From contig CAZYJD010000001.1 of NCBI GenBank assembly GCA_964647785.1, positions 65,065-129,064 on the forward strand: a stretch of DNA of 64,000 nucleotides, written 5' to 3'. Shown piece by piece: positions 16,955-26,228 of this stretch; position 1 is the first letter of the stretch, and the number at the start of each line of letters is the position of its first letter. This DNA comes from CAZYJD01 sp964647785 (GTDB lineage: Bacteria > Bacteroidota > Bacteroidia > NS11-12g > UBA9320). The notes under the pieces are model-generated. The model did no database searches. It was not told the origin of the DNA and worked only from the letters and a program-made list of their open reading frames with translations. The translations under genes and the position numbers were made by a program.

Positions 16955-17796
16955 TGCTTTTCTGCTTGAATTTCAATTTCTGAAACAATGGTGGTGTATG
17001 GGGGAATATAGGCGCTACCTCTTTCTCCCAGGGCGTGTTCAAATGGAATAATGGCTCTTACCTTATCTCCGTAATGGCACAAAGTTAAAAGCCTGCTGAG
17101 ACCCGGTATGTGTTGCTGGCTTCCCACCTTAAAACCCACCCAATCATCGGGATTTGAACGGGCAATCATTTTTCCTTCCAGGGTTTGATAGTGGTATTTC
17201 ATTCGTATGCTATCACCAACAGAAATAGCACGGCTCAGGCTGTCTTGCTTCATCCATTCAAACTTGATGCCGGTGAGCGTGTCAGTTACAACCGTCCACT
17301 TTTTTTCTTCAATGAATGATTCCATTTGTTCCAGCTCAAACTCAAACATGGTCATTTTATGCTGATAAGGGTTCATGATGTCCTTCACACGAACAAAAAA
17401 TCTGATTTCATCATCAGGCTTAAGGTAAGTAGGAAGACCGAGCTTAAATGATCGGTTGTAAAAAGAATCAGCCACAATTTTAAATGCCATGCTATCGCCA
17501 ACATGCATCAAAGACAAGGCATGGTGAAAATCGCCCGGATAAACTTCCTCATTTCGCTCGAACTTCAGTTTCCGACCCAATTGTCGGGTATCCAGAAAAA
17601 CAGAATCGTCCGGACGCATGGCTTGCACTTCCAACAGATAAATATCTCCTTTCTCTCCGGCCTTTCCATCTTCGGCTCTTTCGTAGAAGTGATACTGCAA
17701 TCCTTTTTCGCTGGTTTGGTACGTTACTTTCTTTTGGCAGGAGATACCTGCCAACAAAAGAAGAGCCTGAGTGCTCACAAGTAATGATTTCTTCAT
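16951..17796 (-). CDS. FKBP-type peptidyl-prolyl isomerase lipoprotein with tandem FKBP-like domains
   Basis: A 281-aa lipoprotein: MKKSLLVSTQALLLLAGISC with a lipidation Cys at 20, then two FKBP-like segments. The first (about 30-135) is divergent and lacks the closing AYG/IPP motif. The second (about 190-280) ends HALGERGSAYIPPYTTIVSEI and looks intact. It presumably assists folding of exported proteins. The gene overlaps nrnA by 4 bp upstream and the small FKBP gene by 4 bp downstream. A GldI-like role is possible. Confidence 0.85.
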   Translation of the reverse strand: MKKSLLVSTQALLLLAGISCQKKVTYQTSEKGLQYHFYERAEDGKAGEKGDIYLLEVQAMRPDDSVFLDTRQLGRKLKFERNEEVYPGDFHHALSLMHVGDSMAFKIVADSFYNRSFKLGLPTYLKPDDEIRFFVRVKDIMNPYQHKMTMFEFELEQMESFIEEKKWTVVTDTLTGIKFEWMKQDSLSRAISVGDSIRMKYHYQTLEGKMIARSNPDDWVGFKVGSQQHIPGLSRLLTLCHYGDKVRAIIPFEHALGERGSAYIPPYTTIVSEIEIQAEKQ

Positions 17797-18815
17797 GATG
17801 CCAATATTTTATCCTTATAAACGGGCAATAACTCAAGAAATTTTTGGGTGGTTTCTTCCAAGCTCATTTCACTTGCCCCACCAGAAGCGTTCAGATGGCC
17901 GCCTCCATTGAAGTGCTCTGAGGCAAACTCGTTGCATGCAAATGTTCCCTGTGAGCGAAATGACATTTTTACCAGCTTGGTGCGATCGATGATTAAGACA
18001 GAAAACACCACCCCATCGATGCCAAGTCCGAAATTGACAAAACCTTCAGTATCTCCTGTTTGAACATCAAATTCTTGCAATTCTTCTCGGCTGAGGGTCA
18101 CCAATGCTGTTTTGTATTCTTCAAACACCTGTAGCTTTTTGTACAAGACATAGCCCATCAAACGGCTCCTTTTTAGGCTAAAGTGGTCATACACCCTTTG
18201 GTGAGCAAGAGCGTGATCCATCCCGGTATCAATGAGATGAGCTACTTTTCGGTGGGTAGAGGCCCCTGCGCTGTTGAAACGAAAAGATCCGGTATCAGTC
18301 ATCATGCCCGTGTACAAACAGTTTGCAACATGCTTATCAACCAAATGAAGCCAACCGCCAGCCTCGATAAAATCAAAGATCAACTCCGCCGTGCTGCTGG
18401 TATCGATGGTCCAAAGGCGGTAGTCTTCAAACCCTTTGGGCTCGCGATGATGATCAATGAGGATTTTGGTGGCTTTTGATTCTCGCACAACATCCCCGAA
18501 TTCATTGATTCTGCTAAGATCATTAAAATCCAAACAAAAAATCATGTCGGCTTCATGTGCAAGGGTAGATGCCTGATCTTCATGTCCTTCATAAATCAGC
18601 ACCTCTTCATGTCCGGGAAGCCAATGAAGAAAAACAGCATAATCGGAGGGCGTAATCACTCGAACGCTATGCCCAAGTTTTTCGAGTATTGCGTACAAGG
18701 CCAAACTCGAACCCATTGCATCGCCATCCGGCTTATGGTGGGTGGTGATCACTATCTTGAGCGGTGCTTGCTGCTCGAGTTGATGATAAATAAGGCTAAG
18801 TTCGTTTTGTGACAT
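17793..18815 (-). CDS. nrnA: DHH/DHHA1 phosphoesterase (NrnA: nanoRNase / pAp phosphatase)
   Basis: Degrades short oligoribonucleotides and 3'-phosphoadenosine-5'-phosphate. The 340-aa protein has metal-binding HHKPDGDAMGS, DFNDLSR and the family DHH motif in ILIDHHREP, then a DHHA1 domain with the FNGGGHLNASGG loop near residue 310. It is the first gene of the six-gene minus-strand operon that continues through two FKBP genes to rfbB, rfbA and the ABC exporter. It is divergent from ndk. Confidence 0.9.
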   Translation of the reverse strand: MSQNELSLIYHQLEQQAPLKIVITTHHKPDGDAMGSSLALYAILEKLGHSVRVITPSDYAVFLHWLPGHEEVLIYEGHEDQASTLAHEADMIFCLDFNDLSRINEFGDVVRESKATKILIDHHREPKGFEDYRLWTIDTSSTAELIFDFIEAGGWLHLVDKHVANCLYTGMMTDTGSFRFNSAGASTHRKVAHLIDTGMDHALAHQRVYDHFSLKRSRLMGYVLYKKLQVFEEYKTALVTLSREELQEFDVQTGDTEGFVNFGLGIDGVVFSVLIIDRTKLVKMSFRSQGTFACNEFASEHFNGGGHLNASGGASEMSLEETTQKFLELLPVYKDKILAS

Positions 18816-18857
18816 CTGAATTTTCTGTCAAAGGTCGTAAAAATGGGGCGATCCCTC

Positions 18858-18865
18858 TATTTTTG
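18858..18865 (+). promoter_or_regulatory. -7 promoter element of ndk
   Basis: TATTTTTG matches TAnnTTTG and ends 25 bp before the ndk ATG. No clear -33 TTG is seen at the right spacing. Confidence 0.4.
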
Positions 18866-18890
18866 CCGCTGTTTTTAGAAACAAGCCATC

Positions 18891-19310
18891 ATGACAGGAA
18901 ACATCACATTCACCATTATCAAGCCTGATGCCGTTGCCAACGGTCATACAGGAAAAGTTATTGACGACATCATTGCAGGAGGTTTTGGCATCGTTGCCAT
19001 GAAGTACATGAAACTGAGCCAAGAACAAGCCGGTGCATTCTATGCCGTTCACAAGGAAAGACCTTTTTACAACGATCTCGTTTCATTCATGACCTCAGGT
19101 CCTGTGATTGTCGCAGTTTTGAGCAAAGAAAACGCTGTTGCGGATTTCAGAAACCTCATTGGTGCAACAGACCCAAGCAAAGCCGAAGCAGGAACGATTC
19201 GTGCAAAATATGCCAAAAGCATCGACGCCAATGCCATCCACGGATCGGATAGCGACGAGAATGCTGCTATTGAAGCATCTTTCTTTTTCTCTGCCATCGA
19301 GCGTTTCTAA
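18891..19310 (+). CDS. ndk: Nucleoside diphosphate kinase
   Basis: Balances nucleoside triphosphate pools by phosphate transfer through a His intermediate. The 139-aa protein is family-sized, with N-terminal TFTIIKPDAV, the GATDPSKAEAGTIRAKYA loop and active-site His in NAIHGSDSDENA. It is a single gene between its own -7 element and a strong terminator. Confidence 0.97.
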   Translation: MTGNITFTIIKPDAVANGHTGKVIDDIIAGGFGIVAMKYMKLSQEQAGAFYAVHKERPFYNDLVSFMTSGPVIVAVLSKENAVADFRNLIGATDPSKAEAGTIRAKYAKSIDANAIHGSDSDENAAIEASFFFSAIERF

Positions 19311-19333
19311 TCTTTGATCGACAAAATATCAGC

Positions 19334-19360
19334 AAGGGGGCCTTTTTGGCCCCTTTTTTG
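19334..19360 (+). terminator. Intrinsic terminator after ndk
   Basis: GGGGCC (19337-19342) and GGCCCC (19348-19353) form the stem core, extended by AAG/CTT-type pairs, with loop TTTTT and a trailing run of six T. It begins 24 bp after the ndk stop. Confidence 0.88.
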
Positions 19361-19420
19361 TTCTAATAGCTGTGGCTTTTAATAAAGCCCTTATTTTCGA
19401 AGACTGAGACTCAAAACAGA

Positions 19421-21511
19421 ATGTGGATGAATATAAAAAAGACGTTGGCCATTATCGTTCCATTGGCGCTTATTGGAACCGGATTCTATTTCAAAAAACT
19501 AGAAAAAAACGATGAAATTCTGGTTCGCGCCATTTTCGAAAACCTCAAAAATTTTCATTACAGTCCGCCAACCATTGACGATGAATTTTCCAAAAAAGCT
19601 TTTGGCGAGTACGTAAAAAACATAGACAACAATAAGCGTTTTCTACTTCAAGAGGATATTGATTACCTCAACAAGTATCAGCTCTTTATTGATGATATGA
19701 TTCAAAGTGGCACTTACTCACTCATGGATGAGATGTCAGATATCATGAAAAAACGTATCGATCTCTGTGAATCTTTTGCTGACGAAATTTTATCGAGCCC
19801 TTTTGATTTTGAGCGCAATGAATCCGTTGACTTTGGCGAAGATTTACCCTGGGCAAAAAATGAAAAGGAGTTGAAAGAAAGATGGCGCAAATTTTTGAAA
19901 TACAGCACCATGACCCGCTTGGCATCCTACCTTAAAACACAAGAAGATGCCCAAGCTCAAAACGATAGCAGCGTTCGCATTCAACCTTACGATTCACTCG
20001 AAGCAAAGGCAAGAAAAATGGTGGCTCAAAACCAAACAGATTGGTTCAAACGGTTAAGAAAAATGGACCGCAAAGACCAAATGAATATTTATCTAAACTC
20101 TCTTACTTCCCTGTTCGACCCTCACACCAACTACTTTCCCCCGAGCGATAAAGACAACTTTGACATCGGGATTACCGGAAGGTTGGAAGGGATTGGCGCA
20201 CGTCTGCAAGAAAAAGATGGCTACATTCAAATAGTGGATGTTGTTCCCGGCGGACCGGCAGCCATGCAAGGCGAATTGAAAGCGAAAGACATCATTTTAA
20301 AAGTTGCACAAGAAAATGAAGAAGCCGTAGAAATTGTTGATTGGAAAATTGACAATGCCGTAAAAATTATCAGAGGACCAAAAGGCTCGGTGGTAACACT
20401 CACGGTTAAAAGCCCTGACGGGATAATCAAAGATATTGCCATTACACGCGATGTGGTTGTTTTGGAAGAGACCTATGTCAAATCATCGGTTATGATGGAT
20501 GATGATCAAGTGAAAATTGGTTACATCTATCTCCCCGGATTCTATACCGATTTCACCGGAAATGGTGGAAGAACCAGCTATCAGGATGTAAAAAATGAGC
20601 TGATTAAACTCAAAGAAGAAGGGGTTGAAGCCATTGTTTTCGACCTGAGAAACAACGGTGGAGGAAGTTTGCAAGATGTAGTGGATATGGCAGGCTTATT
20701 CATTGATAAGGGCCCTATTGTGCAGGTAAAATCGAGATTTGGATCGCCCTATGTTATGAGCGACAAAAACAGAGGCATACTCTGGGATGGTCCATTGGTT
20801 GTGATGGTGAATGAGTTCAGTGCGTCTGCATCTGAAATTTTTGCAGCTGCCTTGCAAGATTACGGTCGTGCATTGGTTGTGGGGTCACATACCACCCATG
20901 GAAAAGGAACAGTGCAACGATTCATCAACCTGAATGAAACACTTAGAAGCCCTGATGCCCAAGACTTGGGGGCCATTAAAGTTACCATGCAGAAGTTTTA
21001 TCGCATCAACGGTGGTGCCACCCAACTCAAAGGAGTTACACCTGATATCATCTGGACCGACAACTACACCTACATACCCACGGGCGAAAAGGAACAAGAT
21101 TTTCCACTGCAATGGGATCAGATTGAACAAGCAGAATATGAGAAACTCAGTGGCTATCTGACAAAAATGGATGCCATTAAAAAGAAAAGCGCCGCAAGAA
21201 CCTCCGGATCTGATATTTTCAACGCCTTTGAGGAAAACGCTCAGCGATGGAAAGCGCAAAGCGAAAGGGATGCGTTTCCACTCAAATTAAGTGAATACCG
21301 TAAGGATTTAGAGAACAGAGAAAAGGTGAACAAGCAGTTTGAAGAAAAAATAAAACCCATTGAGGCCTTCGATTTGAAAGTGCTAAAGTCTGATCTTAAA
21401 GACATTGAATCTGATAGTCTCAAATTGAAGCGCATGAATGACTGGCATAAGGGCCTGAAAAAGGATGTTTACCTTTACGAAACCCTACAGGTTGCTGAGG
21501 ACTTACTGTAA
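19421..21511 (+). CDS. C-terminal processing peptidase (Prc/tail-specific protease, S41)
   Basis: A 696-aa periplasmic serine protease that cleaves protein C-termini. It has an N-terminal signal anchor (about 5-24), a helical domain with LTSLFDPHTNYFPP, a PDZ domain (about 240-330), an S41 catalytic core with Ser in NEFSASASE and Lys in HGKGTVQ (about 24 residues apart, as in E. coli Prc), and a C-terminal helical domain. An alternative start at the third codon (19427) is equally good. Its 3' end overlaps the convergent methyltransferase gene by 9 bp. Processing of envelope lipoproteins or cell-wall enzymes is the usual role. Confidence 0.93.
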   Translation: MWMNIKKTLAIIVPLALIGTGFYFKKLEKNDEILVRAIFENLKNFHYSPPTIDDEFSKKAFGEYVKNIDNNKRFLLQEDIDYLNKYQLFIDDMIQSGTYSLMDEMSDIMKKRIDLCESFADEILSSPFDFERNESVDFGEDLPWAKNEKELKERWRKFLKYSTMTRLASYLKTQEDAQAQNDSSVRIQPYDSLEAKARKMVAQNQTDWFKRLRKMDRKDQMNIYLNSLTSLFDPHTNYFPPSDKDNFDIGITGRLEGIGARLQEKDGYIQIVDVVPGGPAAMQGELKAKDIILKVAQENEEAVEIVDWKIDNAVKIIRGPKGSVVTLTVKSPDGIIKDIAITRDVVVLEETYVKSSVMMDDDQVKIGYIYLPGFYTDFTGNGGRTSYQDVKNELIKLKEEGVEAIVFDLRNNGGGSLQDVVDMAGLFIDKGPIVQVKSRFGSPYVMSDKNRGILWDGPLVVMVNEFSASASEIFAAALQDYGRALVVGSHTTHGKGTVQRFINLNETLRSPDAQDLGAIKVTMQKFYRINGGATQLKGVTPDIIWTDNYTYIPTGEKEQDFPLQWDQIEQAEYEKLSGYLTKMDAIKKKSAARTSGSDIFNAFEENAQRWKAQSERDAFPLKLSEYRKDLENREKVNKQFEEKIKPIEAFDLKVLKSDLKDIESDSLKLKRMNDWHKGLKKDVYLYETLQVAEDLL

Positions 21512-22846
21512 TCGCAACCTCCACTCTTTGGGATAATAGTTGTTCAAACGGTTTCCTGCATTTTTCAGCCAGCCCAGTGGAAGTGCACCATAACTGGCCA
21601 ACACCCACTTTTGTGCGCCCTCCACTGTGGGGAGTGCATTTTTTCTCAGGTAATTCAGGGCTTGGTCTTTCTCCAAATCCAAGCTTCCAAATGCATCGGC
21701 TGCCAAATGAAGACTCATGGCAAAATCATGCGACCACTGAAAGTCTCTGCCTTTTTCCTCTCCCATTGGCGTTCCTTTTCTAAGCAGCTTTATTTCTTCA
21801 GCAATAAGAGCGGCTTGCGAAACAAAGGCTTCCGGAAAAAGATAGGGTTTGTTGTATTCATCCCTCAAGATCACCAAATGTTCTGCATTTGAACGCAAAC
21901 AAACTCGATGCAATTTTTTGTCTACCGTTATCCTGCTTGAGGTTCTTGTTTTTACTTCCTTCTCAGCAGAAGTTTTTCGAACTGCGGCAATAAAAAAACC
22001 TTCAGCTTTTGAACGATGCGGCCAGGTTCGATAGCTATCTATACCCTCCATCGATCTGTGATCAACCCCCCAAGCAAGTTCTGGCAAACCAACCGCTTCC
22101 GCACCAGCTTGATCAATCAGGTGCATTAAGGACCGTTCATCCTCCATATTGTTAAACGTGCATGTGCTGTAAATTAGATACCCCCCTTCTTTCAGGCAAG
22201 GCCAAGCATCCTGCAGGATTCTTTTTTGGCGCAAATGACAATGTTCAACTTGATCCGTTCCCCAATGCGATCTTGCCATGGGATCTTTCCTGAACATGCC
22301 TTCTCCCGAACAGGGTGCATCTACGACCAACACATCAAACAAACCATTCAAACGCGAGAAGTCTCGAGGGTCGTTCTGGCTAACCAACACATTGGCATAT
22401 CCCCATTTTGTAACATTTTCTAACAGTGAAGCTGATCTGCTTTTTATGACCTCATTGCTTATAAGCAGACCCCGGTGATTGAGCAAGGAGAGCAAATGTG
22501 TTGATTTACCACCGGGAGAAGCACACAAATCAAGCACCAGCGGTTGATCTGGCAATGATAATTGATCCCAAACTTGTTCAAGCAACATCGATCCGGCTTC
22601 CTGAACATAATACGCACCGGCATGAAAATTAGGATCAAGCGCAAAAAGCGGGCGCTCATTTAAGTACCGGCCGCTTTTACACCATGCAACAGATTCTTCT
22701 TCCCCAAAGAGAACACTTCCTTTCTCGGGGTGAATCCTGAGGGAAACAGGCGATACCTGCTCCAGGACCTCCTTTAAAAGATTCTGCTCATCAGCACTCA
22801 AAAGCTTGTCCAAACTCTTTAAGAAATCTTGGGGTAAGGCCGTCAT
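21503..22846 (-). CDS. RsmF/NOL1-NOP2-sun family rRNA m5C methyltransferase
   Basis: A 447-aa AdoMet-dependent RNA cytosine-5 methyltransferase, probably acting on 16S rRNA. Visible motifs: LDLCASPGGKSTHLL (AdoMet loop), DAPCSGEGMFRKD and YSTCTFNNMEDE, which supply the two catalytic Cys. A C-terminal RsmF-type domain follows, with a PUA-like region ending near GNRLNNYYPKEWRLR. The ORF is open 27 codons further upstream, but ATG 22846 (MTALPQDFLKSL) fits the usual N-terminus. It is divergent from the tRNA pair. Confidence 0.88.
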   Translation of the reverse strand: MTALPQDFLKSLDKLLSADEQNLLKEVLEQVSPVSLRIHPEKGSVLFGEEESVAWCKSGRYLNERPLFALDPNFHAGAYYVQEAGSMLLEQVWDQLSLPDQPLVLDLCASPGGKSTHLLSLLNHRGLLISNEVIKSRSASLLENVTKWGYANVLVSQNDPRDFSRLNGLFDVLVVDAPCSGEGMFRKDPMARSHWGTDQVEHCHLRQKRILQDAWPCLKEGGYLIYSTCTFNNMEDERSLMHLIDQAGAEAVGLPELAWGVDHRSMEGIDSYRTWPHRSKAEGFFIAAVRKTSAEKEVKTRTSSRITVDKKLHRVCLRSNAEHLVILRDEYNKPYLFPEAFVSQAALIAEEIKLLRKGTPMGEEKGRDFQWSHDFAMSLHLAADAFGSLDLEKDQALNYLRKNALPTVEGAQKWVLASYGALPLGWLKNAGNRLNNYYPKEWRLRLQ

Positions 22847-22948
22847 AGGTATTGGTTGCAAATATGGGTGCAAAGTGCGTATTTTGCCCACCATTTCTGA
22901 AAGAGCCGTAGAAATCGATGGTTTCAATTCTGGCTTTTTTAAGAAAGC

Positions 22949-23022
22949 GGGCCTATAGCTCAGTTGGTTAGAGCACCTGACTCATAATCAGGTGGTCCCT
23001 GGTTCGAGCCCAGGTGGGCCCA
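22949..23022 (+). tRNA. tRNA with CAT anticodon, probably tRNA-Ile2
   Basis: A 74-nt cloverleaf. Acceptor GGGCCTA pairs with TGGGCCC (one T-G pair), with D arm GCTCAGTTGGTTAGAGC, anticodon stem CCTGA/TCAGG with loop CTCATAA, T arm CTGGTTCGAGCCCAG and discriminator A. CCA is not encoded. CAT may be elongator Met or lysidine-modified Ile2. C4 and C5 in the acceptor, which E. coli TilS favours, and the GACTCATAATC context suggest Ile2. Confidence 0.9.
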
Positions 23023-23027
23023 CTCTG

Positions 23028-23051
23028 AAATGCTCCTTTAGGGGCATTTTT
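23028..23051 (+). terminator. Terminator-like hairpin between the two tRNAs
   Basis: AATGCTCC (23029-23036) pairs with GGGGCATT (23041-23048) across loop TTTA, with one T-G pair, and is followed by TTT. It fills most of the 36-bp gap between the tRNA genes, so the second tRNA may need its own promoter, or the structure may serve in processing. Confidence 0.65.
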
Positions 23052-23058
23052 AGTATAA

Positions 23059-23133
23059 GGGCAATTAGCTCAGTTGGTTTAGAGCATTACCTTGACAGGG
23101 TAGGGGTCACTGGTTCGAATCCAGTATTGCCCA
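23059..23133 (+). tRNA. tRNA-Val (GAC)
   Basis: A 75-nt cloverleaf. Acceptor GGGCAAT pairs with ATTGCCC, the anticodon loop is TTGACAG with anticodon GAC, the T arm is CTGGTTCGAATCCAG and the discriminator is A. CCA is not encoded. The D loop has one more T than the neighbouring tRNA (TTGGTTTAGAGC). Confidence 0.92.
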
Positions 23134-23150
23134 CTTATACACATTCTTCA

Positions 23151-23666
23151 TCATCCCAACTCCACTTTCTTGCCTACGGTTTCCTCGTAGAAGTGATGCA
23201 ATCTAAAGGTTTGTTCTGCCCCCAGTTTTTGCCCAAACTGCGCAATGATGTAAAGCACCAATGCCACCAAAGCCAATACGGGAATCAGCCAAAGCAGCCA
23301 TGTTTCCTTGCCAAGAATGCGATAAGAATAGCCGATGATACCGGCAAAAACAGCCGCAATTCCAAGTACCAGATAACTCATGGCAAAAAAAGTCCAAACC
23401 GAAGGGTCCGGACCGTAGAGGCCCCTTACCAAAGTTCCTCCTCCCGATTCACTCTCCCGCTCTTCGAGACTGATGGTCAACTGAGGCGACCAGAAATGAC
23501 GCTCATCAACAGGTATCTTTAAAATGATGTGGCCCGGTCTGAATACCCCACTACAAGAGCAGAGTTCCTTTTCGTGTTCTATTCGATCGCGGAACAGTTT
23601 CTCCATCTCTTGGGCGCCCGAGCGGAATTGTTGTTGAAAACGAGGTCTGATTCTAAAACTGCTCAT
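23151..23666 (-). CDS. Hypothetical membrane protein, two transmembrane helices
   Basis: A 171-aa protein I do not recognise. The N-terminal soluble part (1-105) has CSCSGVF and beta-rich sequence ending near YGPDPSVW. Two membrane helices follow (about 108-130, FFAMSYLVLGIAAVFAGIIG, and about 138-160, WLLWLIPVLALVALVLYIIA), then a short charged tail. ATG 23666 was chosen over the upstream TTG. It is convergent with the tRNA-Val gene. The balanced composition supports a real gene. Confidence 0.65.
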   Translation of the reverse strand: MSSFRIRPRFQQQFRSGAQEMEKLFRDRIEHEKELCSCSGVFRPGHIILKIPVDERHFWSPQLTISLEERESESGGGTLVRGLYGPDPSVWTFFAMSYLVLGIAAVFAGIIGYSYRILGKETWLLWLIPVLALVALVLYIIAQFGQKLGAEQTFRLHHFYEETVGKKVELG

Positions 23667-23719
23667 ACGCAAATTTTACCGAAGAAAGATATTTGGGCTG
23701 AAAGAAAAAATGGCCCGGT

Positions 23720-23749
23720 AAAAAATCAGGCCGGACTGATCCGACCTGA
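23720..23749 (-). terminator. Intrinsic terminator after the haem-type TonB receptor gene
   Basis: On the minus strand TCAGGTCGGA (23749-23740) pairs with TCCGGCCTGA (23735-23726), 10 bp including one U-G, with loop TCAG, followed by TTTTTT (23725-23720). It begins 28 bp after the receptor stop codon. Confidence 0.85.
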
Positions 23750-23777
23750 AATCTTGATTAACCTGCGCAATCCCAGC

Positions 23778-26186
23778 TTAGAAAGTCATGTTCAATGACA
23801 TGACAAAATTCCTTCCAGCGCCGGAGATTCCTGAGCTGTATGGCCTGTATCTGCGATCGGTTATGTTTTCCAATCCCGCGCCCAGGCGGAAACTTTCATT
23901 CAGTTGAATCATACTTTTAAAATTGAGAATTATCCATGAAGGTGCATAGGTGTTTCCCTCTGTATCAAGAGCGTAGATTTCCGTTTTGCCCTGCTCCTCT
24001 ATTGCCAGGTTTTTGTGGCTTCTTTCGGCCTGAAAAGGCGCATTCAACTCCAGACTCAACCGCTTATTGCGATAACCCAGGCGACCAATACCATAGATGG
24101 GTGCTGCATGCCTCGATGCACTCACCCTTCCGTCATCCAGTTCTTCTTCTCCTTTTTGATAGCTCAAATCTGCAGATGCGTACCAACCCGAAGGCAATCT
24201 CAATTCAGCATTGGCCTGAATACCGAACACATTTGCCATGGCTGCATTTTGTATGGACTGTACTTGGCTGAGCTGCCCCTGGTATAAAATGCTGTCCAAG
24301 CCATTGAGGGTGGCATTTCGTCTCACCAAAGCATGGTCGAGATAGGTGTAAAAAACAGAAACCTCCATCTTGAACAGGTCGCTGAAAACTTTTGCCACGG
24401 AAATATCTGCATTCCAGGCGTATTCGGCAGCCAGAGATGGATTCGGTATGGTTACCGCACCGGGTTCAGAATCAAAAACCTTACCCATATCATCTACATT
24501 GGGCGATCGGAATGCCGTACTCATATTTGCCCTTACAATCCAGTTTTTCCCAGGTCGGTATACCGCCCCTGCAGAACCGGTTAAAGCCCCCTTGTCCAAT
24601 TGAGCTGAAGTAAATGGGAAGGGGTAGAAACTGGTATCAAAATCAGCACTCAAGCCGTAATAAGCATAGCGAAAACCCCCTTGAAGGGTCCATTTCCGAT
24701 TCATTCGAAATTCATTGTTCATATACAGGGAGGCCGTTGACCAAGTTGCCTGAGGGTATCTCGAAGGCCCCAGCTGTACATCGGAGTTCAAAATATTCTG
24801 AATTTCACCGGTGCTGTTAACATCATTCAACACTGCTTCTGCCCCGTAATACAAGGTATTTCTTTTGCCGGTCGACTTGCTGAAATCAAGGTTCACCGAC
24901 CAGGCAATGACCTTTTCGGTTTGCAAATTCCTCATGCTATCATTGAGGTTTCGGTCGATTCTGCTCTCTTCAAAACGCTGTCTGGCAAACTTTGCACTCA
25001 TCAGGTCAAATGCCTTCGTTTTTCGCTGATGCTCAATGCTGAGTAGCTGCATGCCCCAGATTTGCGGACCATAACTCCATTCGGCATATCTGGGCAAGCC
25101 TCTCCTCACGCGATTGTGCCGATCATAACGACCATATGGGCTGGTTTCTGAATAATGCAGCGCATATTCAAGTTTCCAATATTTATTAGGTCGAAATGCC
25201 AGCTTTTGCATCAGGTTGTATTGGCTATATGCAGAAGGAATCTGAAGAAGCGGATCATCCTGATAAATGATATCATCGCCATTTTCAGTTCTTTGAACAT
25301 AACGGTCTTTGATGTAATCGTCAGGACCATGAGAACCTTGTCTCAGATGGTCAAAATCCCATGCCGAAATGCTGCTGACCAACGACCACCTTTTCCATGA
25401 CAACACATGGTGGGCATGCATGCTTTTCTCCTGATTTACAGAAGAATACCGAATGCTTGCCTTGCCGTGTGTTTGCAAACTGTCCACTTCTGAAAACTGC
25501 GTACGGAGGGTTTGGAAACTCATCACTCCCCCAATGGCATCGCTTCCATACATGACCGAACCCGGACCGAAAATTACTTCTGTATTTTCTGTCGCAAAAG
25601 GGTCGAGATTAATCACGTTCTGAATGTTTCCAGCCCGGAAAATGGCCGTATTCATTCGAACTCCGTCAACCGAATAAATGAGGCGATTCGTTGCAAAACC
25701 CCGAATCATGGGGCTGCCTCCACCTTGCTGGCTCTTTTGAATGAACACCTTGCCCGATAAGCCCAGCAGGTCTGCTGATGTCTGAGGGTTATGCAGCTCC
25801 ACCAATTTTGGTGAAATGCTAATGATGCGCTGTGGAACATTTCCTGAGGCCTCCTGCCATCTTGTAGCTGAAATGAACACCTCCTCCAAACTGATGTTTG
25901 AGGGTTTCAAATAAACTTCATAGGCATTTTTAGCCAGGTCATTAATGGAAATGTAAACACTCTCATAACCCTGACAGATGATTTCAATCCTTTCAGAAGA
26001 AAGAAATGGTGAAAGATCAGCTTCACCCCGTTCATTTGTGTAGGTAAAAGCCCTGGGCGATTCGCTCAAAATAGAAACACCCGGTATGGGATGTTGATCA
26101 TTCTGATCCAACACCCTGATTTTCTGTGCAAGGGTAAAAAAAGGAAACACCAAACACAGAAAAAACAATATTATATTGATTTTCAT
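23778..26186 (-). CDS. TonB-dependent receptor, haem/haemoglobin type
   Basis: An 802-aa outer-membrane receptor: signal peptide MKINIILFFLCLVFPFFTLAQ, an N-terminal carboxypeptidase-like beta-sandwich (about 22-95), a plug domain with MIRGFATNRLIYSVDGVRM and NAIF-RAGNIQNV-like signature, then a 22-strand barrel ending NFVMSLNMTF with terminal Phe. The VRMNTAIFRAGNIQNVINLD-type plug segment is characteristic of HmuR-like haem or haemoglobin receptors. A small exported protein gene lies 72 bp upstream on the same strand, separated by a hairpin. The substrate is inferred from the plug motif only. Confidence 0.88.
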   Translation of the reverse strand: MKINIILFFLCLVFPFFTLAQKIRVLDQNDQHPIPGVSILSESPRAFTYTNERGEADLSPFLSSERIEIICQGYESVYISINDLAKNAYEVYLKPSNISLEEVFISATRWQEASGNVPQRIISISPKLVELHNPQTSADLLGLSGKVFIQKSQQGGGSPMIRGFATNRLIYSVDGVRMNTAIFRAGNIQNVINLDPFATENTEVIFGPGSVMYGSDAIGGVMSFQTLRTQFSEVDSLQTHGKASIRYSSVNQEKSMHAHHVLSWKRWSLVSSISAWDFDHLRQGSHGPDDYIKDRYVQRTENGDDIIYQDDPLLQIPSAYSQYNLMQKLAFRPNKYWKLEYALHYSETSPYGRYDRHNRVRRGLPRYAEWSYGPQIWGMQLLSIEHQRKTKAFDLMSAKFARQRFEESRIDRNLNDSMRNLQTEKVIAWSVNLDFSKSTGKRNTLYYGAEAVLNDVNSTGEIQNILNSDVQLGPSRYPQATWSTASLYMNNEFRMNRKWTLQGGFRYAYYGLSADFDTSFYPFPFTSAQLDKGALTGSAGAVYRPGKNWIVRANMSTAFRSPNVDDMGKVFDSEPGAVTIPNPSLAAEYAWNADISVAKVFSDLFKMEVSVFYTYLDHALVRRNATLNGLDSILYQGQLSQVQSIQNAAMANVFGIQANAELRLPSGWYASADLSYQKGEEELDDGRVSASRHAAPIYGIGRLGYRNKRLSLELNAPFQAERSHKNLAIEEQGKTEIYALDTEGNTYAPSWIILNFKSMIQLNESFRLGAGLENITDRRYRPYSSGISGAGRNFVMSLNMTF

Positions 26187-26228
26187 TTGTTTAATCTTGA
26201 ATAAAGTTGATTTGTCGATTCTTAAAAC

